Source: Rhizobium sp. Leaf453 (lineage in GTDB: Bacteria; Pseudomonadota; Alphaproteobacteria; Rhizobiales; Rhizobiaceae). Taken from it: a stretch of 64,000 nt of DNA. Made by a program: the position numbers and the translations under genes. Below are positions 8,660 to 17,303 of this stretch, piece by piece. The notes under the pieces are model-generated. The model worked only from the letters and a program-made list of their open reading frames with translations. It ran no database searches and was not told the DNA's origin. The DNA lies in the NCBI RefSeq assembly GCF_001425605.1, contig NZ_LMRG01000027.1, positions 194,001 through 258,000 of the forward strand, given 5' to 3'. Numbering within the stretch: the first letter of the stretch is position 1; the number at the start of each line of letters is the position of its first letter.

Positions 8660-9892
8660 ATGAAGAAGTCGCTGAATGAAAGGTTGGCCATCCTGTCGGA
8701 TGCTGCCAAATACGATGCGTCCTGTGCCTCCAGCGGAACGGTGAAACGGGATTCCTCCAAGTCCGGCGGGTTGGGATCAACGGAAGGTTCCGGCATCTGC
8801 CATGCCTATGCGCCGGACGGACGCTGCATATCGCTCCTGAAAATCCTGATGACGAATTTCTGCATCTACGACTGCGCGTACTGCATCAACCGGTCGTCCA
8901 GCAATGTCGAGCGCGCCCGGTTCAGTGTCGAGGAAGTGGTCTGGCTGACGCTGGAATTTTATCGCCGCAACTATATCGAGGGGCTGTTTCTGTCCTCCGG
9001 TATCATCCGCTCGTCGGATTACACGATGGAGGAAATGGTCCGCATCGCCCGGGAACTGCGGGTCACCCATAATTTCCGCGGCTATATCCACCTGAAGTCG
9101 ATCCCTGAGGCCTCGCCTTTGCTGATCGAGGAGGCCGGGCTCTATGCCGACCGCATGTCGATCAATATCGAGCTGCCGACCGATACCGGCCTCAATCGGC
9201 TGGCGCCGGAGAAACAGCCGGCGAATATTCGCCGCTCGATGGGCGAATTGCGATTGAAGATCGAGGCGGCGAACGATCCGACCCTGCAGACCAAGCGGCG
9301 CAAGCGCTTCGTGCCGGCCGGGCAGAGTACGCAGGTGATCGTCGGGGCGGATCAGGCCAATGATCGGGTCATTCTCGGCACCAGCGCCCGGCTCTATGGC
9401 AGCTACGATCTGCGCCGTGTGTATTATTCCGCCTTCAGCCCGATCCCGGATGCCTCGCGAAACCTGCCGCTGATCAAGCCGCCGCTAATGCGCGAACACC
9501 GGCTGTATCAGGCCGATTGGCTCTACCGCTTCTACGGTTTCGGCATCGAGGAGATCACCGAAAGCCAGCCGGACGGCATGCTCGACCTGAAGCTCGACCC
9601 GAAACTCGCCTGGGCGCTCGCCAACCGCCATCGATTCCCGGTCGATATCAATACGGCGGAACGTGAAATGCTGCTCCGCGTGCCGGGGCTGGGTACGAAG
9701 GCGGTGAAAGGCATCCTGTCGGCCCGGCGCCATCGGCGGCTGCGGCTGGAGGATCTGGCGCGGCTGCATGTCTCGGTGAAGAAGGTGCAGTCGTTCCTCG
9801 TGGCGGACGGGTGGTCGCCGCACCGGCTGATCGACCGCTCCGACCTCAGGTCCATGTTCGAGCCGAAGCCGGAACAACTGGCTTTATTGTGA
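8660..9892 (+). CDS. Putative DNA modification/repair radical SAM protein (UDG-linked)
   Basis: 410-residue radical SAM protein. The cluster motif is C68-x3-C72-x2-C75 (CIYDCAYC), preceded by SLLKILMTNF. The N-terminal 60 residues carry further cysteines (C22, C47, C56). The C-terminus (about 335-365) has a helix-hairpin-helix: DINTAEREMLLRVPGLGTKA then ILSARRHR, a non-specific DNA-binding fold. This architecture matches the family noted for its constant linkage to a uracil-DNA-glycosylase-like gene. Here its stop overlaps that gene by one base (TGATG), so both are made together. The reaction is unknown; a DNA substrate is inferred from the helix-hairpin-helix and the partner. Confidence 0.88.
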   Translation: MKKSLNERLAILSDAAKYDASCASSGTVKRDSSKSGGLGSTEGSGICHAYAPDGRCISLLKILMTNFCIYDCAYCINRSSSNVERARFSVEEVVWLTLEFYRRNYIEGLFLSSGIIRSSDYTMEEMVRIARELRVTHNFRGYIHLKSIPEASPLLIEEAGLYADRMSINIELPTDTGLNRLAPEKQPANIRRSMGELRLKIEAANDPTLQTKRRKRFVPAGQSTQVIVGADQANDRVILGTSARLYGSYDLRRVYYSAFSPIPDASRNLPLIKPPLMREHRLYQADWLYRFYGFGIEEITESQPDGMLDLKLDPKLAWALANRHRFPVDINTAEREMLLRVPGLGTKAVKGILSARRHRRLRLEDLARLHVSVKKVQSFLVADGWSPHRLIDRSDLRSMFEPKPEQLALL

Positions 9893-11388
9893 TGCGAACG
9901 GTCATGCTGGAGGGGAAGGGAGATTTTACCGAGTGGCGCAACGCAGCGCGGGCGCTTCTGCAGGCGCGTGTTCCGCCGCAGGAGATCGATTGGCGCTGTC
10001 GTGAGGATGCTGCGAGGGACCTCTTCGGCCCGACACCGGAAGCGTTGTCGGATGCAGAGGCGGATAATGTGCCGCAATCAGGGTTGACGGTTCCGCAGGC
10101 ATTCCTGCCGCTGGCGGAGGCCGCGATCTGCCACAGCGATCCCGCGCGGTTCCAGCTTCTCTATCGCGTGCTCTTTCGGCTGCAGGAGGAGCGGGCGCTC
10201 TTGGAAATCCGTTCGGATGCCGATGTCGCTCAATTGCATGCGATGGAAAAATCCGTGCGGCGCGACTGTCACAAGATGACGGCCTTCGTCCGTTTCAAGG
10301 AGATCGACGGCGGCACCTTGCGCAGGCAGTTTTTGGCCTGGTTTGAGCCGGATCATCACATCGTTGCGCGGGCGGCCCCCTTCTTCCAGCGCCGCTTCAC
10401 CGACATGGACTGGGTCATCGCCACGCCGAAGGGAACGGCCGCCTGGGACGGCATTAGCCTGACGACATCGACAGAGCCGGCGGACAATCCGATGCTGACT
10501 GATGACACGGACATGCTCTGGCGCACCTATTTCTCCAACATCTTCAATCCAGCCCGCCTGAAGGTGAAGATGATGCAGACGGAGATGCCGAAGAAATATT
10601 GGAAAAATCTGCCGGAAGCAGAACTTATTCCCGGCATGATCGCCAGCGCCGAGGCGAGCGTCATCGCCATGGCCGAGCGGGCGGCAAGGGATGCACCGCT
10701 GTTTCACGAGCGCCTGCAGGCCGCTGCCCGCACGGTGCCGGAGGCGCCTCGGCCCACTGCCGGAACGCTGGAGGAACTGCGCGAGGAGGCGCGCACCTGC
10801 ACCCGTTGCGCGCTCCATTGCAAGGCAACCCAGACCGTGTTCGGCGAAGGTCCGGCCGATGCCGGGACGATGATCGTCGGCGAGCAGCCGGGCGATCAGG
10901 AAGACCTGGCCGGTCGCCCCTTCGTCGGCCCGGCGGGAAAGCTGTTCGATACGGTCGCGGGCGAGGTCGGGCTCGACCGCTCGCGCGCCTATGTCACCAA
11001 TGCGGTCAAGCATTTCAAATACGAGCCGCGCGGCAAGCGACGCATCCACCAGAAGCCGAATATGGGCGAGGTGCAGCAATGCAAATGGTGGCTGAAGCTG
11101 GAACTCGACCTGATCAAGCCGAAGCTGGTGGTGGCGATGGGGGCAACAGCGCTCGCCGCCCTGACGGACAGCCGCCAGAGGCTTTCGGATTTACGTGGCC
11201 GGATGCTGCCGTTCGGCGAGGGGCAGACGCTGCTGGTGACGGTGCATCCGTCCTATCTGTTGCGCATTCCTGATGCAGAGCGGCGGGCTGAGGAGACGGC
11301 GCGGTTCCGCTCGGATCTCGCCGCCGCCGCAGACTTTGCCCGAAAGGCGGGGATTGGCGACGTTAGCCGGGGAATCGCAGCGGGCTGA
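9892..11388 (+). CDS. DUF4130-UdgX fusion: Fe-S uracil-DNA glycosylase/crosslinker
   Basis: 498-residue two-domain protein. Residues about 1-260 form the DUF4130 domain found beside the radical SAM partner. Residues about 290-490 form a family-4-like uracil-DNA glycosylase. Visible landmarks are cysteines C303, C306 and C310 (CTRCALHC), motif A GEQPGDQED starting at G330, and HPSYLL at 452-457. The UdgX-specific loop KRRIH (382-386) supplies the histidine that in mycobacterial UdgX bonds covalently to the abasic site after uracil removal. The start overlaps the radical SAM stop, and the 3' end overlaps the convergent oxidoreductase by 26 bp. Expected role: recognising uracil (or a radical-SAM-made base) in DNA. 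UdgX type is firm; the joint pathway is unknown. Confidence 0.9.
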   Translation: MRTVMLEGKGDFTEWRNAARALLQARVPPQEIDWRCREDAARDLFGPTPEALSDAEADNVPQSGLTVPQAFLPLAEAAICHSDPARFQLLYRVLFRLQEERALLEIRSDADVAQLHAMEKSVRRDCHKMTAFVRFKEIDGGTLRRQFLAWFEPDHHIVARAAPFFQRRFTDMDWVIATPKGTAAWDGISLTTSTEPADNPMLTDDTDMLWRTYFSNIFNPARLKVKMMQTEMPKKYWKNLPEAELIPGMIASAEASVIAMAERAARDAPLFHERLQAAARTVPEAPRPTAGTLEELREEARTCTRCALHCKATQTVFGEGPADAGTMIVGEQPGDQEDLAGRPFVGPAGKLFDTVAGEVGLDRSRAYVTNAVKHFKYEPRGKRRIHQKPNMGEVQQCKWWLKLELDLIKPKLVVAMGATALAALTDSRQRLSDLRGRMLPFGEGQTLLVTVHPSYLLRIPDAERRAEETARFRSDLAAAADFARKAGIGDVSRGIAAG

Positions 11389-12490
11389 AAACCTGCTTAT
11401 CGAGCGACTGCACCGTGAAATCCTCGGGCTCCGGTTCGCCGGTCAAAATTCCCGCCGCCAGGCGCCCTAGCGAGGGCGAGGTCAGGATGCCGAAACCGCC
11501 TTGGCCAGCCAGCCAGAAGAAATGTGGATTATCGCGCGCCATGCCGATGACCGGCAGATTGTCGGGAGCGAAGCTGCGCATGCCGGCCCAGCTTTTGGCA
11601 ATGCGGCGGACGGGAATGGTCGTCGCCTCCTCGACGTAATGGGCGGCCCAGGCGATATCGAGCTCCTCCGGCTGCACATCGCCGGGTTCACAGGGTGTCG
11701 CGTCGGCGGGGCAGGCAAGCAGTCGTCCCGCATCCGGCTTCATGTAGAAATCCTCGTCGAGCTCGTTGATCTCCGGCATGGTTGAAAGGTCGATGCCTTC
11801 GGGTGGATCGACGAGGATCGCGGTGCGGCGATGCGGGACGATGCCGAGCGGCTTGACGCCGAACAGCGCCGCGGTCTGGTCCGCCCAGCCGCCGGCGGCG
11901 TTGACGACGGTCTTGGCGCGGATGGTGCCGGATGGTGTCTCGATCGTCCAGGCGCTGCCATCGTGGCGAGCGGAGAGAACGGCGCGGCCTTCGCGGATCT
12001 CCACGCCGTTGCGCCGAGCGCTGCGTACATAGCCTTGCAGCAAGCTCTCCACCTCGATGTCCCAAAAATTGGGATCGTGAAAGCCAGCGACCGCATAGCC
12101 GGGCTTCAGGATCGGCAGGCGTTCCATGAGGGCGTCAGCATCCAATTGTTCAAGATCCGGCGTGAAGGCGCGCTCGGCGTGAAAGAATGCGTCCAGCCGA
12201 TCGGCCTTTTCCGTTGTCGCGATCATGATGCCGCCGCGTTGTTTCAGGAGCGGGGTCTCAGAAAAGCCGTCCGGCGGGCTGTCGAAGAATGTCTTGGCGA
12301 TCGCGCCAAGCCGGCAAATCTCCGGACTGTTGTAGCGCAGGACGAATTCGGCGGCGGAGCGCCCGGTGCTGTGATAGCCGAGCGCCGTCTCGCGCTCCAG
12401 TACGACGGTCGAGCGATCGACCCCGAGAAAATAGGCCAGCGACAGGCCGCCAATGCCGCCGCCGATGATCGCCACGTCGAATGTCTGCAT
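11363..12490 (-). CDS. FAD-dependent amine/glycine oxidoreductase (DAO family)
   Basis: 375-residue D-amino-acid-oxidase-fold flavoprotein. The N-terminal FAD fingerprint is DVAIIGGGIGGLSLAYFLG, followed by the family motif YHSTGRSAAEFVLRYN. The C-terminal FAD contact is WLAGQGGFGILTSPSLG. The ATG at 12490 (MQTFDVAI) has AGGA eight bases upstream; an in-frame extension of 20 residues is unlikely. Substrates in this family include glycine, sarcosine, D-amino acids and opine-like secondary amines; nothing here fixes which. It lies downstream of a frameshifted LysR gene and an M24 peptidase on the same strand, possibly one operon. The 3' end overlaps the UdgX gene on the other strand. Confidence 0.82.
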   Translation of the reverse strand: MQTFDVAIIGGGIGGLSLAYFLGVDRSTVVLERETALGYHSTGRSAAEFVLRYNSPEICRLGAIAKTFFDSPPDGFSETPLLKQRGGIMIATTEKADRLDAFFHAERAFTPDLEQLDADALMERLPILKPGYAVAGFHDPNFWDIEVESLLQGYVRSARRNGVEIREGRAVLSARHDGSAWTIETPSGTIRAKTVVNAAGGWADQTAALFGVKPLGIVPHRRTAILVDPPEGIDLSTMPEINELDEDFYMKPDAGRLLACPADATPCEPGDVQPEELDIAWAAHYVEEATTIPVRRIAKSWAGMRSFAPDNLPVIGMARDNPHFFWLAGQGGFGILTSPSLGRLAAGILTGEPEPEDFTVQSLDKQVFSPLRFPG

Positions 12491-12570
12491 GTCGTCCTGC
12501 CCTTCACGGTGTTTGCGTGCGACCGTAGAGACAAGCTGAGCTGCGTTCAAATTTATAGTCTCGAAGTGGA

Positions 12571-13529
12571 CTATAAGCCGGATTGATGGCTGTTGCTGTG
12601 ATCCAGCGGCTCTGTGTCTTCGACGTGCCGGAGAAACGCTGCTTCGGCGGGATTGAGGATCGCGTTCGGGTTGGAGATGCGGAAAACGTCGGTGGTCGGC
12701 AACAGGTCATAGGGCGGCAGCTGCCAGAGGTCGCCAGCGGCCAAGCCGGGGACTGCGAGATGATCCGGCACCATGCCGATGCCGATATTGCCCGCGATCA
12801 GCCGCAGCACTTCCTCGACATTGCAGGAGACGGCGCGCACCTGCTGGCCGAAGGAACCCATGGCGCGACGGCGGTAATGGCATTCATGTGCTGGCCGCCG
12901 AGCACATCGGCAATGAAGGCAATGTAGGGATCGCCGCGCAGATCGTTGAGCGCTGCGCCTTTCACGCCATAGAGGCGATGGCCTCGGCCGCAATAGAGGC
13001 CATATTGTTCGCGGATATGGAATGCCTTCGTCAGGGCATCGGGAATATTGCCGTCGCACAGGCCCATGGTCGCGATGTTGCGCTCGACAGCGCTGATGAC
13101 GCTGACGGTGGTTTCGATGGTGATGCTGATGGTCGCCTTCGGATGCAGGCGGAAGAAGTTTTCGAGCTTGCGATCCCAGGCCGGATTGTGGGCATGGCTG
13201 ACCGAATGGATGCTGACATGGCCGGTCACGTCTTCGCCCGCGCTTTCCAGTGCATTCGGCAGGCGGACGACGGCGGCGAAGATATCGCGGCACTGGCGGT
13301 GCAGCTTTTCACCGGCTTCCGTCAGGTCGAAGCGGCCGGGCCGGCGGTCGATCAGCTTCTGGCCGACGGTCTGTTCCAGCCGCTTCAGCGCCATGCTGAC
13401 AGCCGGTTGCTGCAACAGAAGCCGGTTCGCTGCTGCCGTGATGCTGCCTTCCTCGACAAGCACGACGAAGGTGCGCAGCAGGTTCCAGTCAAGATTATGG
13501 GCAAAGCGTTCGAGGCGATTGTCGGGCAT
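12571..13529 (-). pseudogene. LysR-family regulator interrupted by a frameshift
   Basis: Two frames together give a full LysR protein of about 319 residues. The first (from ATG 13529, MPDNRLERFAHN) has the N-terminal helix-turn-helix (GSITAAANRLLLQQPAVSMA, then LKRLEQTVG) and most of the effector domain, through LGGQHMNAITAV. The second frame picks up at MGSFGQQVRAVSCN and runs to the stop at 12571. The join is near 12862-12866, and restoring one G there would read V-A-A-M-G-S-F. So a single base has been lost, either as a real mutation or a sequencing error. It lies between an M24 peptidase and a FAD oxidoreductase, whose regulator it may have been. Confidence 0.75.
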
Positions 13530-13540
13530 GGACCGCGTCC

Positions 13541-14782
13541 TCAGAGGCAGACAAGACCGGAGGGCAGCCGGTTCATCACTTCGTGACCGTCCGGGGTGAC
13601 CTGCAGCTGGTTCTCGATGATCATGCCGCCGACGCCATCGACATACCAGGGGGTCTCGAAGGCGAGCACCATGCCGGGTTCGATGATCACATCGGACTGG
13701 CGCGACAGGAACGGCCATTCCTCGCTGCCGAGACCGGCGCCCAGTCCATGACCGAAATGGCCGCGCGTATAACCGGGGAAGCCTGCCTTCGCCATCGCCT
13801 CACTGGTGATGCGGTGAACCTCACGCATCGCGATGCCGGGCTGGATCATGGCGATACCGGCGTCATAGGCCGCCTGCAATGCATCGAACAACCGGCTTTG
13901 GAGCGGGGAGGGAGCGCCGCAGACGAAGGTGCGGCCGGTATCGGATGTATAGCCTGCTATGAGGCAGCCGACATCGACCTTGATCAGGTCGCCGGGCTGA
14001 ACGACGCCGCCACGTGTCCACGGGTTCTGGCCGACGGAGACATACTCCCAAACGCCGGTGAGATTGCCGACATTGCGCCGCGCCGCTTCGGCCCGTGCAC
14101 CTGCTTCCCAGGCAGCAGCGAGCGTATCGCGGCTGACACCAATGGCGATTTCTTGCCGTAGTGCGACGATGCCAGCCTCGGCAAGTTCCACTGCAGTGCG
14201 CAGATGGCCGATTTCGGCCGGCGACTTGATCATCTTCAACCGGCGGACAAGATCGGTCGCGTCGATAAGCGTGGCGCCGGGCAAGGCGGATGTCAGCAGC
14301 TGGAAGTCGGTAACCGAAAGACTGTCGAGTTCGACACCGATCCGGCCTGTGTCCAGCCCGCGGTCGCGCAGCAGCGATGCCGCCAGGGCGAAGCCATGGA
14401 TGGCATCGAAGGTTTCGGGACGTTGGAATCCGGCCGGGCGTCCTTGGCGCGACCAAGCCGTCTGGATGAGTTCTTCCGGCGATGCGGCTTCCAATCCGCG
14501 GATGTCGCCGGTCTCGACCCAGATCGGGTTGATGCGGATATCGGTGATGGTGCTTGTGGCGTGAAAGGCGGCTTCGAACAGGTCGGTGACGACGGCTGCG
14601 GCATCCTTGGCGGGATCGGCGGGAACGATGGCGGCGACCGCGCCAGCGCGCCGCCACATGGTCGCAACCCCGGCGGGGGCGCCGGTGGCATAGGTAAAGC
14701 TTTCCGGTGACAGAAGCAGGAGGGCATCCAGCCCCGCTGCCTGCATCATCCGCGCCGCGCGTGCCCTGTCGAGATGAGCCAT
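13541..14782 (-). CDS. M24-family metallopeptidase (Xaa-Pro aminopeptidase/creatinase fold)
   Basis: 413-residue pita-bread-fold protein. The N-terminal creatinase domain spans about residues 1-160 and the M24 catalytic domain the rest. The five metal ligands appear in order: D in KVDVGC, D in SDTGRTF, H in GHFGHGLG, E in LAFETPWYVDG and E in GMIIENQ. Ordered ligands suggest an active dinuclear enzyme, likely on Xaa-Pro peptides or a related amidinohydrolase-type substrate. The start MAHLDRARA at 14782 is chosen because upstream in-frame sequence runs antisense into the gcdH coding region. Eleven bases separate it from the frameshifted LysR gene. Cytoplasmic; exact substrate unknown. Confidence 0.83.
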   Translation of the reverse strand: MAHLDRARAARMMQAAGLDALLLLSPESFTYATGAPAGVATMWRRAGAVAAIVPADPAKDAAAVVTDLFEAAFHATSTITDIRINPIWVETGDIRGLEAASPEELIQTAWSRQGRPAGFQRPETFDAIHGFALAASLLRDRGLDTGRIGVELDSLSVTDFQLLTSALPGATLIDATDLVRRLKMIKSPAEIGHLRTAVELAEAGIVALRQEIAIGVSRDTLAAAWEAGARAEAARRNVGNLTGVWEYVSVGQNPWTRGGVVQPGDLIKVDVGCLIAGYTSDTGRTFVCGAPSPLQSRLFDALQAAYDAGIAMIQPGIAMREVHRITSEAMAKAGFPGYTRGHFGHGLGAGLGSEEWPFLSRQSDVIIEPGMVLAFETPWYVDGVGGMIIENQLQVTPDGHEVMNRLPSGLVCL

Positions 14783-14914
14783 GCCGTTTTCCGTTCGCTG
14801 CCGGGCTGCCGCCTTCCATTCCCGGAATGCATGAGGCAGTGCCGCATTTTCGTTTGTATCGCTTCGTCCGGCTTGCCATAACGGGCACAAGAAGGAAAGC
14901 GACGGGAGGACGCC

Positions 14915-16102
14915 ATGGTTCAAAGACAGGAATTCCAGTGGGACGATGCTTTCCTGCTCGAGGATCAGCTTTCCGAGGATGAGCGGATGATCCGCGACAG
15001 CGCCCGCGCCTATGCGCAGGACAAGCTGCAGCCGCGCGTCATCGACGCCTATCGCAACGAGACTTCCGATCCCTCGATCTTCCGTGAAATGGGTGAACTC
15101 GGCCTGCTCGGCGTGACCGTGGAAGAGACCTATGGCGGCGTCGGGGCCTCGTATGTGGCTTATGGCCTTGTCGCCCGCGAAGTGGAGCGGGTCGATTCGG
15201 GTTATCGATCGATGATGAGCGTGCAGTCCTCGCTGGTGATCTATCCCATCCATGCCTATGGCTCTGAAGAGCAAAAGCAGAAATATCTGCCGAAGCTGAT
15301 CAGCGGCGAATTTATCGGCTGTTTTGGCCTGACTGAACCGGATGCCGGTTCCGATCCCGGCGGCATGAAGACACGCGCGGTGAAGACGGAAAGCGGTTAT
15401 CGCCTGTCCGGCTCGAAGATGTGGATCTCCAACGCACCGATCGCCGATGTCTTCGTTGTCTGGGCGAAGTCCGAGGCGCATGGCAATGCGATCCGCGGCT
15501 TCGTGCTGGAAAAGGGCATGAAGGGGCTTTCGGCGCCGAAGATCGGCGGCAAGCTGTCGCTGCGCGCCTCGATCACCGGCGAAATCGTGCTCGACAATGT
15601 CGAGGTCGGTGAAGATGCGCTGCTTCCGAATGTCGAAGGCCTGAAAGGGCCGTTCGGCTGCCTCAACCGCGCGCGCTATGGTATTTCCTGGGGCGTCTTG
15701 GGTTCGGCCGAGTTTTGCTGGCATGCAGCGCGCCAATATGGGCTCGATCGCAAGCAGTTTGGCAAGCCGCTGGCGCAGACGCAGCTGTTCCAGAAGAAGC
15801 TCGCCGACATGCAGACGGAAATCACCCTTGGCCTGCAGGCCTCGTTGCGTGTCGGTCAGTTGATGGACGCCGGCCGCATGGCGCCGGAAATGATCTCGAT
15901 CGTCAAGCGCAACAATTGCGGCAAGGCGCTCGATATCGCCCGCGCCGCTCGTGACATGCATGGCGGCAACGGCATTTCCGAGGATTACCAGGTCATGCGC
16001 CACATGGTGAATCTCGAAACGGTCAACACCTATGAAGGCACTCATGACGTTCACGCCCTGATCCTCGGCCGCGCCCAAACCGGGCTGCAGGCCTTCTTCT
16101 GA
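14915..16102 (+). CDS. gcdH: Glutaryl-CoA dehydrogenase
   Basis: 395-residue acyl-CoA dehydrogenase that oxidises and decarboxylates glutaryl-CoA to crotonyl-CoA, passing electrons to ETF. Typical GcdH features are the N-terminal [13 protein letters not shown], the signature [17 protein letters not shown], and the C-terminal catalytic base E374 in [20 protein letters not shown] strong GGGAGGA lies upstream of the ATG. A CaiB-type CoA transferase follows 13 bp later on the same strand, an arrangement seen where glutarate is activated by CoA transfer before dehydrogenation. With the neighbouring semialdehyde dehydrogenase and aminotransferase this suggests lysine/5-aminovalerate degradation. 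Confidence 0.92.
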   Translation: MVQRQEFQWDDAFLLEDQLSEDERMIRDSARAYAQDKLQPRVIDAYRNETSDPSIFREMGELGLLGVTVEETYGGVGASYVAYGLVAREVERVDSGYRSMMSVQSSLVIYPIHAYGSEEQKQKYLPKLISGEFIGCFGLTEPDAGSDPGGMKTRAVKTESGYRLSGSKMWISNAPIADVFVVWAKSEAHGNAIRGFVLEKGMKGLSAPKIGGKLSLRASITGEIVLDNVEVGEDALLPNVEGLKGPFGCLNRARYGISWGVLGSAEFCWHAARQYGLDRKQFGKPLAQTQLFQKKLADMQTEITLGLQASLRVGQLMDAGRMAPEMISIVKRNNCGKALDIARAARDMHGGNGISEDYQVMRHMVNLETVNTYEGTHDVHALILGRAQTGLQAFF

Positions 16103-16115
16103 GCGCGGTCAGGGC

Positions 16116-17297
16116 ATGGAAACGCCGCTGCAGGGCCTGAAGGTTCTCGAGCTTGCCCGCATCCTCGCCGGTCCTTGGATCGGCCAGACGCTCGCCGATC
16201 TCGGCGCCGACGTGATCAAGGTCGAAAGCCCGCAGGGCGATGACACCCGCACCTGGGGTCCGCCCTTCATCGAGGGCGAAGACGGCGAGCAACTGGACGC
16301 CGCCTATTTCCAAGCCTGCAATCGCGGCAAACGCTCCGTGGTGCTCGATTTTACCACGCCGGAGGGGCAGGAAGCCGTTCGCCGGCTGGCCGCGCAGTCG
16401 GACGTGTTGCTCGAAAACTTCAAGGTCGGTGGGCTGAAGAAGTACGGCCTCGACTATGACAGCCTGAAGCAGGTCAATCCGCGGCTGATCTATTGCTCGG
16501 TCACCGGTTTCGGGCAGGACGGTCCCTATGCCCACCGCGCCGGCTATGACTATATCATCCAGGGCATGAGCGGCATCATGGACCTGACCGGCGATCCGGA
16601 AGGCGAGCCGCAGAAGATCGGCGTCGCCTTCGCCGATATCTTCACCGGGCTTTACGGCGTGATCGGCGTGCAGGCAGCACTTGCCCAGCGGGAGCGCACC
16701 GGCAGGGGGCAGCATGTCGACATGGCGCTGTTCGACAGCATGACCGGCGTTCTTGCCAATCAGGCGCTGAACTTCCTCGTCTCGGGAAAATCACCGCGCC
16801 GTCTTGGCAATGCGCATCCGAACATCGCGCCCTATCAGGTGTTTCCCGTCGCCGATGGCCATCTGATCGTGGCTGTTGGAAATGACCGGCAGTTTGTCAA
16901 GTTCTGCCAATTGCTTGGCCGCGATGATCTGGCATCCGACGCGCTCTATCAGACCAACGCACTCCGGGTGAAACACCGCGAGACGCTGACGCCGGCACTT
17001 TCGGGCGAGACGGCAAAATTCGAGCGCGACGATTTGTTGGCCAAGCTGGAAGAGGCGGGCGTGCCCGGCGGTCCGATCAACTCGGTGGCGGATGTTTTCT
17101 CCGACCCGCAGATCCTGTATCGCGGCATGCGGGTTGATACGCCGCATACCGGCTCAGCCTCGGGAACGGCACCGGGCGTTCGCACGCCGGTCGCGTTCTC
17201 GGATGCGAAACTGGCCCTGGAGCGCGGTTCTCCAAGGCTCGGGGAGCATACGGATGAAGTCTTGGCAGAGATCGGGATGGGGACGAAGGCTCAGTAG
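16116..17297 (+). CDS. CaiB/BaiF family CoA transferase (probable glutarate CoA-transferase)
   Basis: 393-residue family III CoA transferase. It begins METPLQGLKVLELARILAG, typical of the family, with GWPG-like PWIGQTLADLGADVIKVE and the catalytic Asp at about residue 174 in VAFADIFTGLYGVIG. The next landmark is GRGQHVDMALFDSM. It lies 13 bp after gcdH and was probably transferred into this locus as a unit with it, since the pair recurs in glutarate metabolism (human SUGCT makes glutaryl-CoA from succinyl-CoA). Expected reaction: succinyl-CoA + glutarate to glutaryl-CoA + succinate, in the cytoplasm. Substrate is inferred from context; formate/oxalate or carnitine enzymes share the fold. Confidence 0.83.
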   Translation: METPLQGLKVLELARILAGPWIGQTLADLGADVIKVESPQGDDTRTWGPPFIEGEDGEQLDAAYFQACNRGKRSVVLDFTTPEGQEAVRRLAAQSDVLLENFKVGGLKKYGLDYDSLKQVNPRLIYCSVTGFGQDGPYAHRAGYDYIIQGMSGIMDLTGDPEGEPQKIGVAFADIFTGLYGVIGVQAALAQRERTGRGQHVDMALFDSMTGVLANQALNFLVSGKSPRRLGNAHPNIAPYQVFPVADGHLIVAVGNDRQFVKFCQLLGRDDLASDALYQTNALRVKHRETLTPALSGETAKFERDDLLAKLEEAGVPGGPINSVADVFSDPQILYRGMRVDTPHTGSASGTAPGVRTPVAFSDAKLALERGSPRLGEHTDEVLAEIGMGTKAQ

Positions 17298-17303
17298 GCC
17301 CGC

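Noticed and set aside
14783..16078. Minus-strand open frame continuous with the M24 peptidase, giving a 845-codon frame
   Set aside because: Upstream 430 codons are antisense to gcdH, lack any domain and have an unusual composition; the M24 gene has a normal start at 14782.
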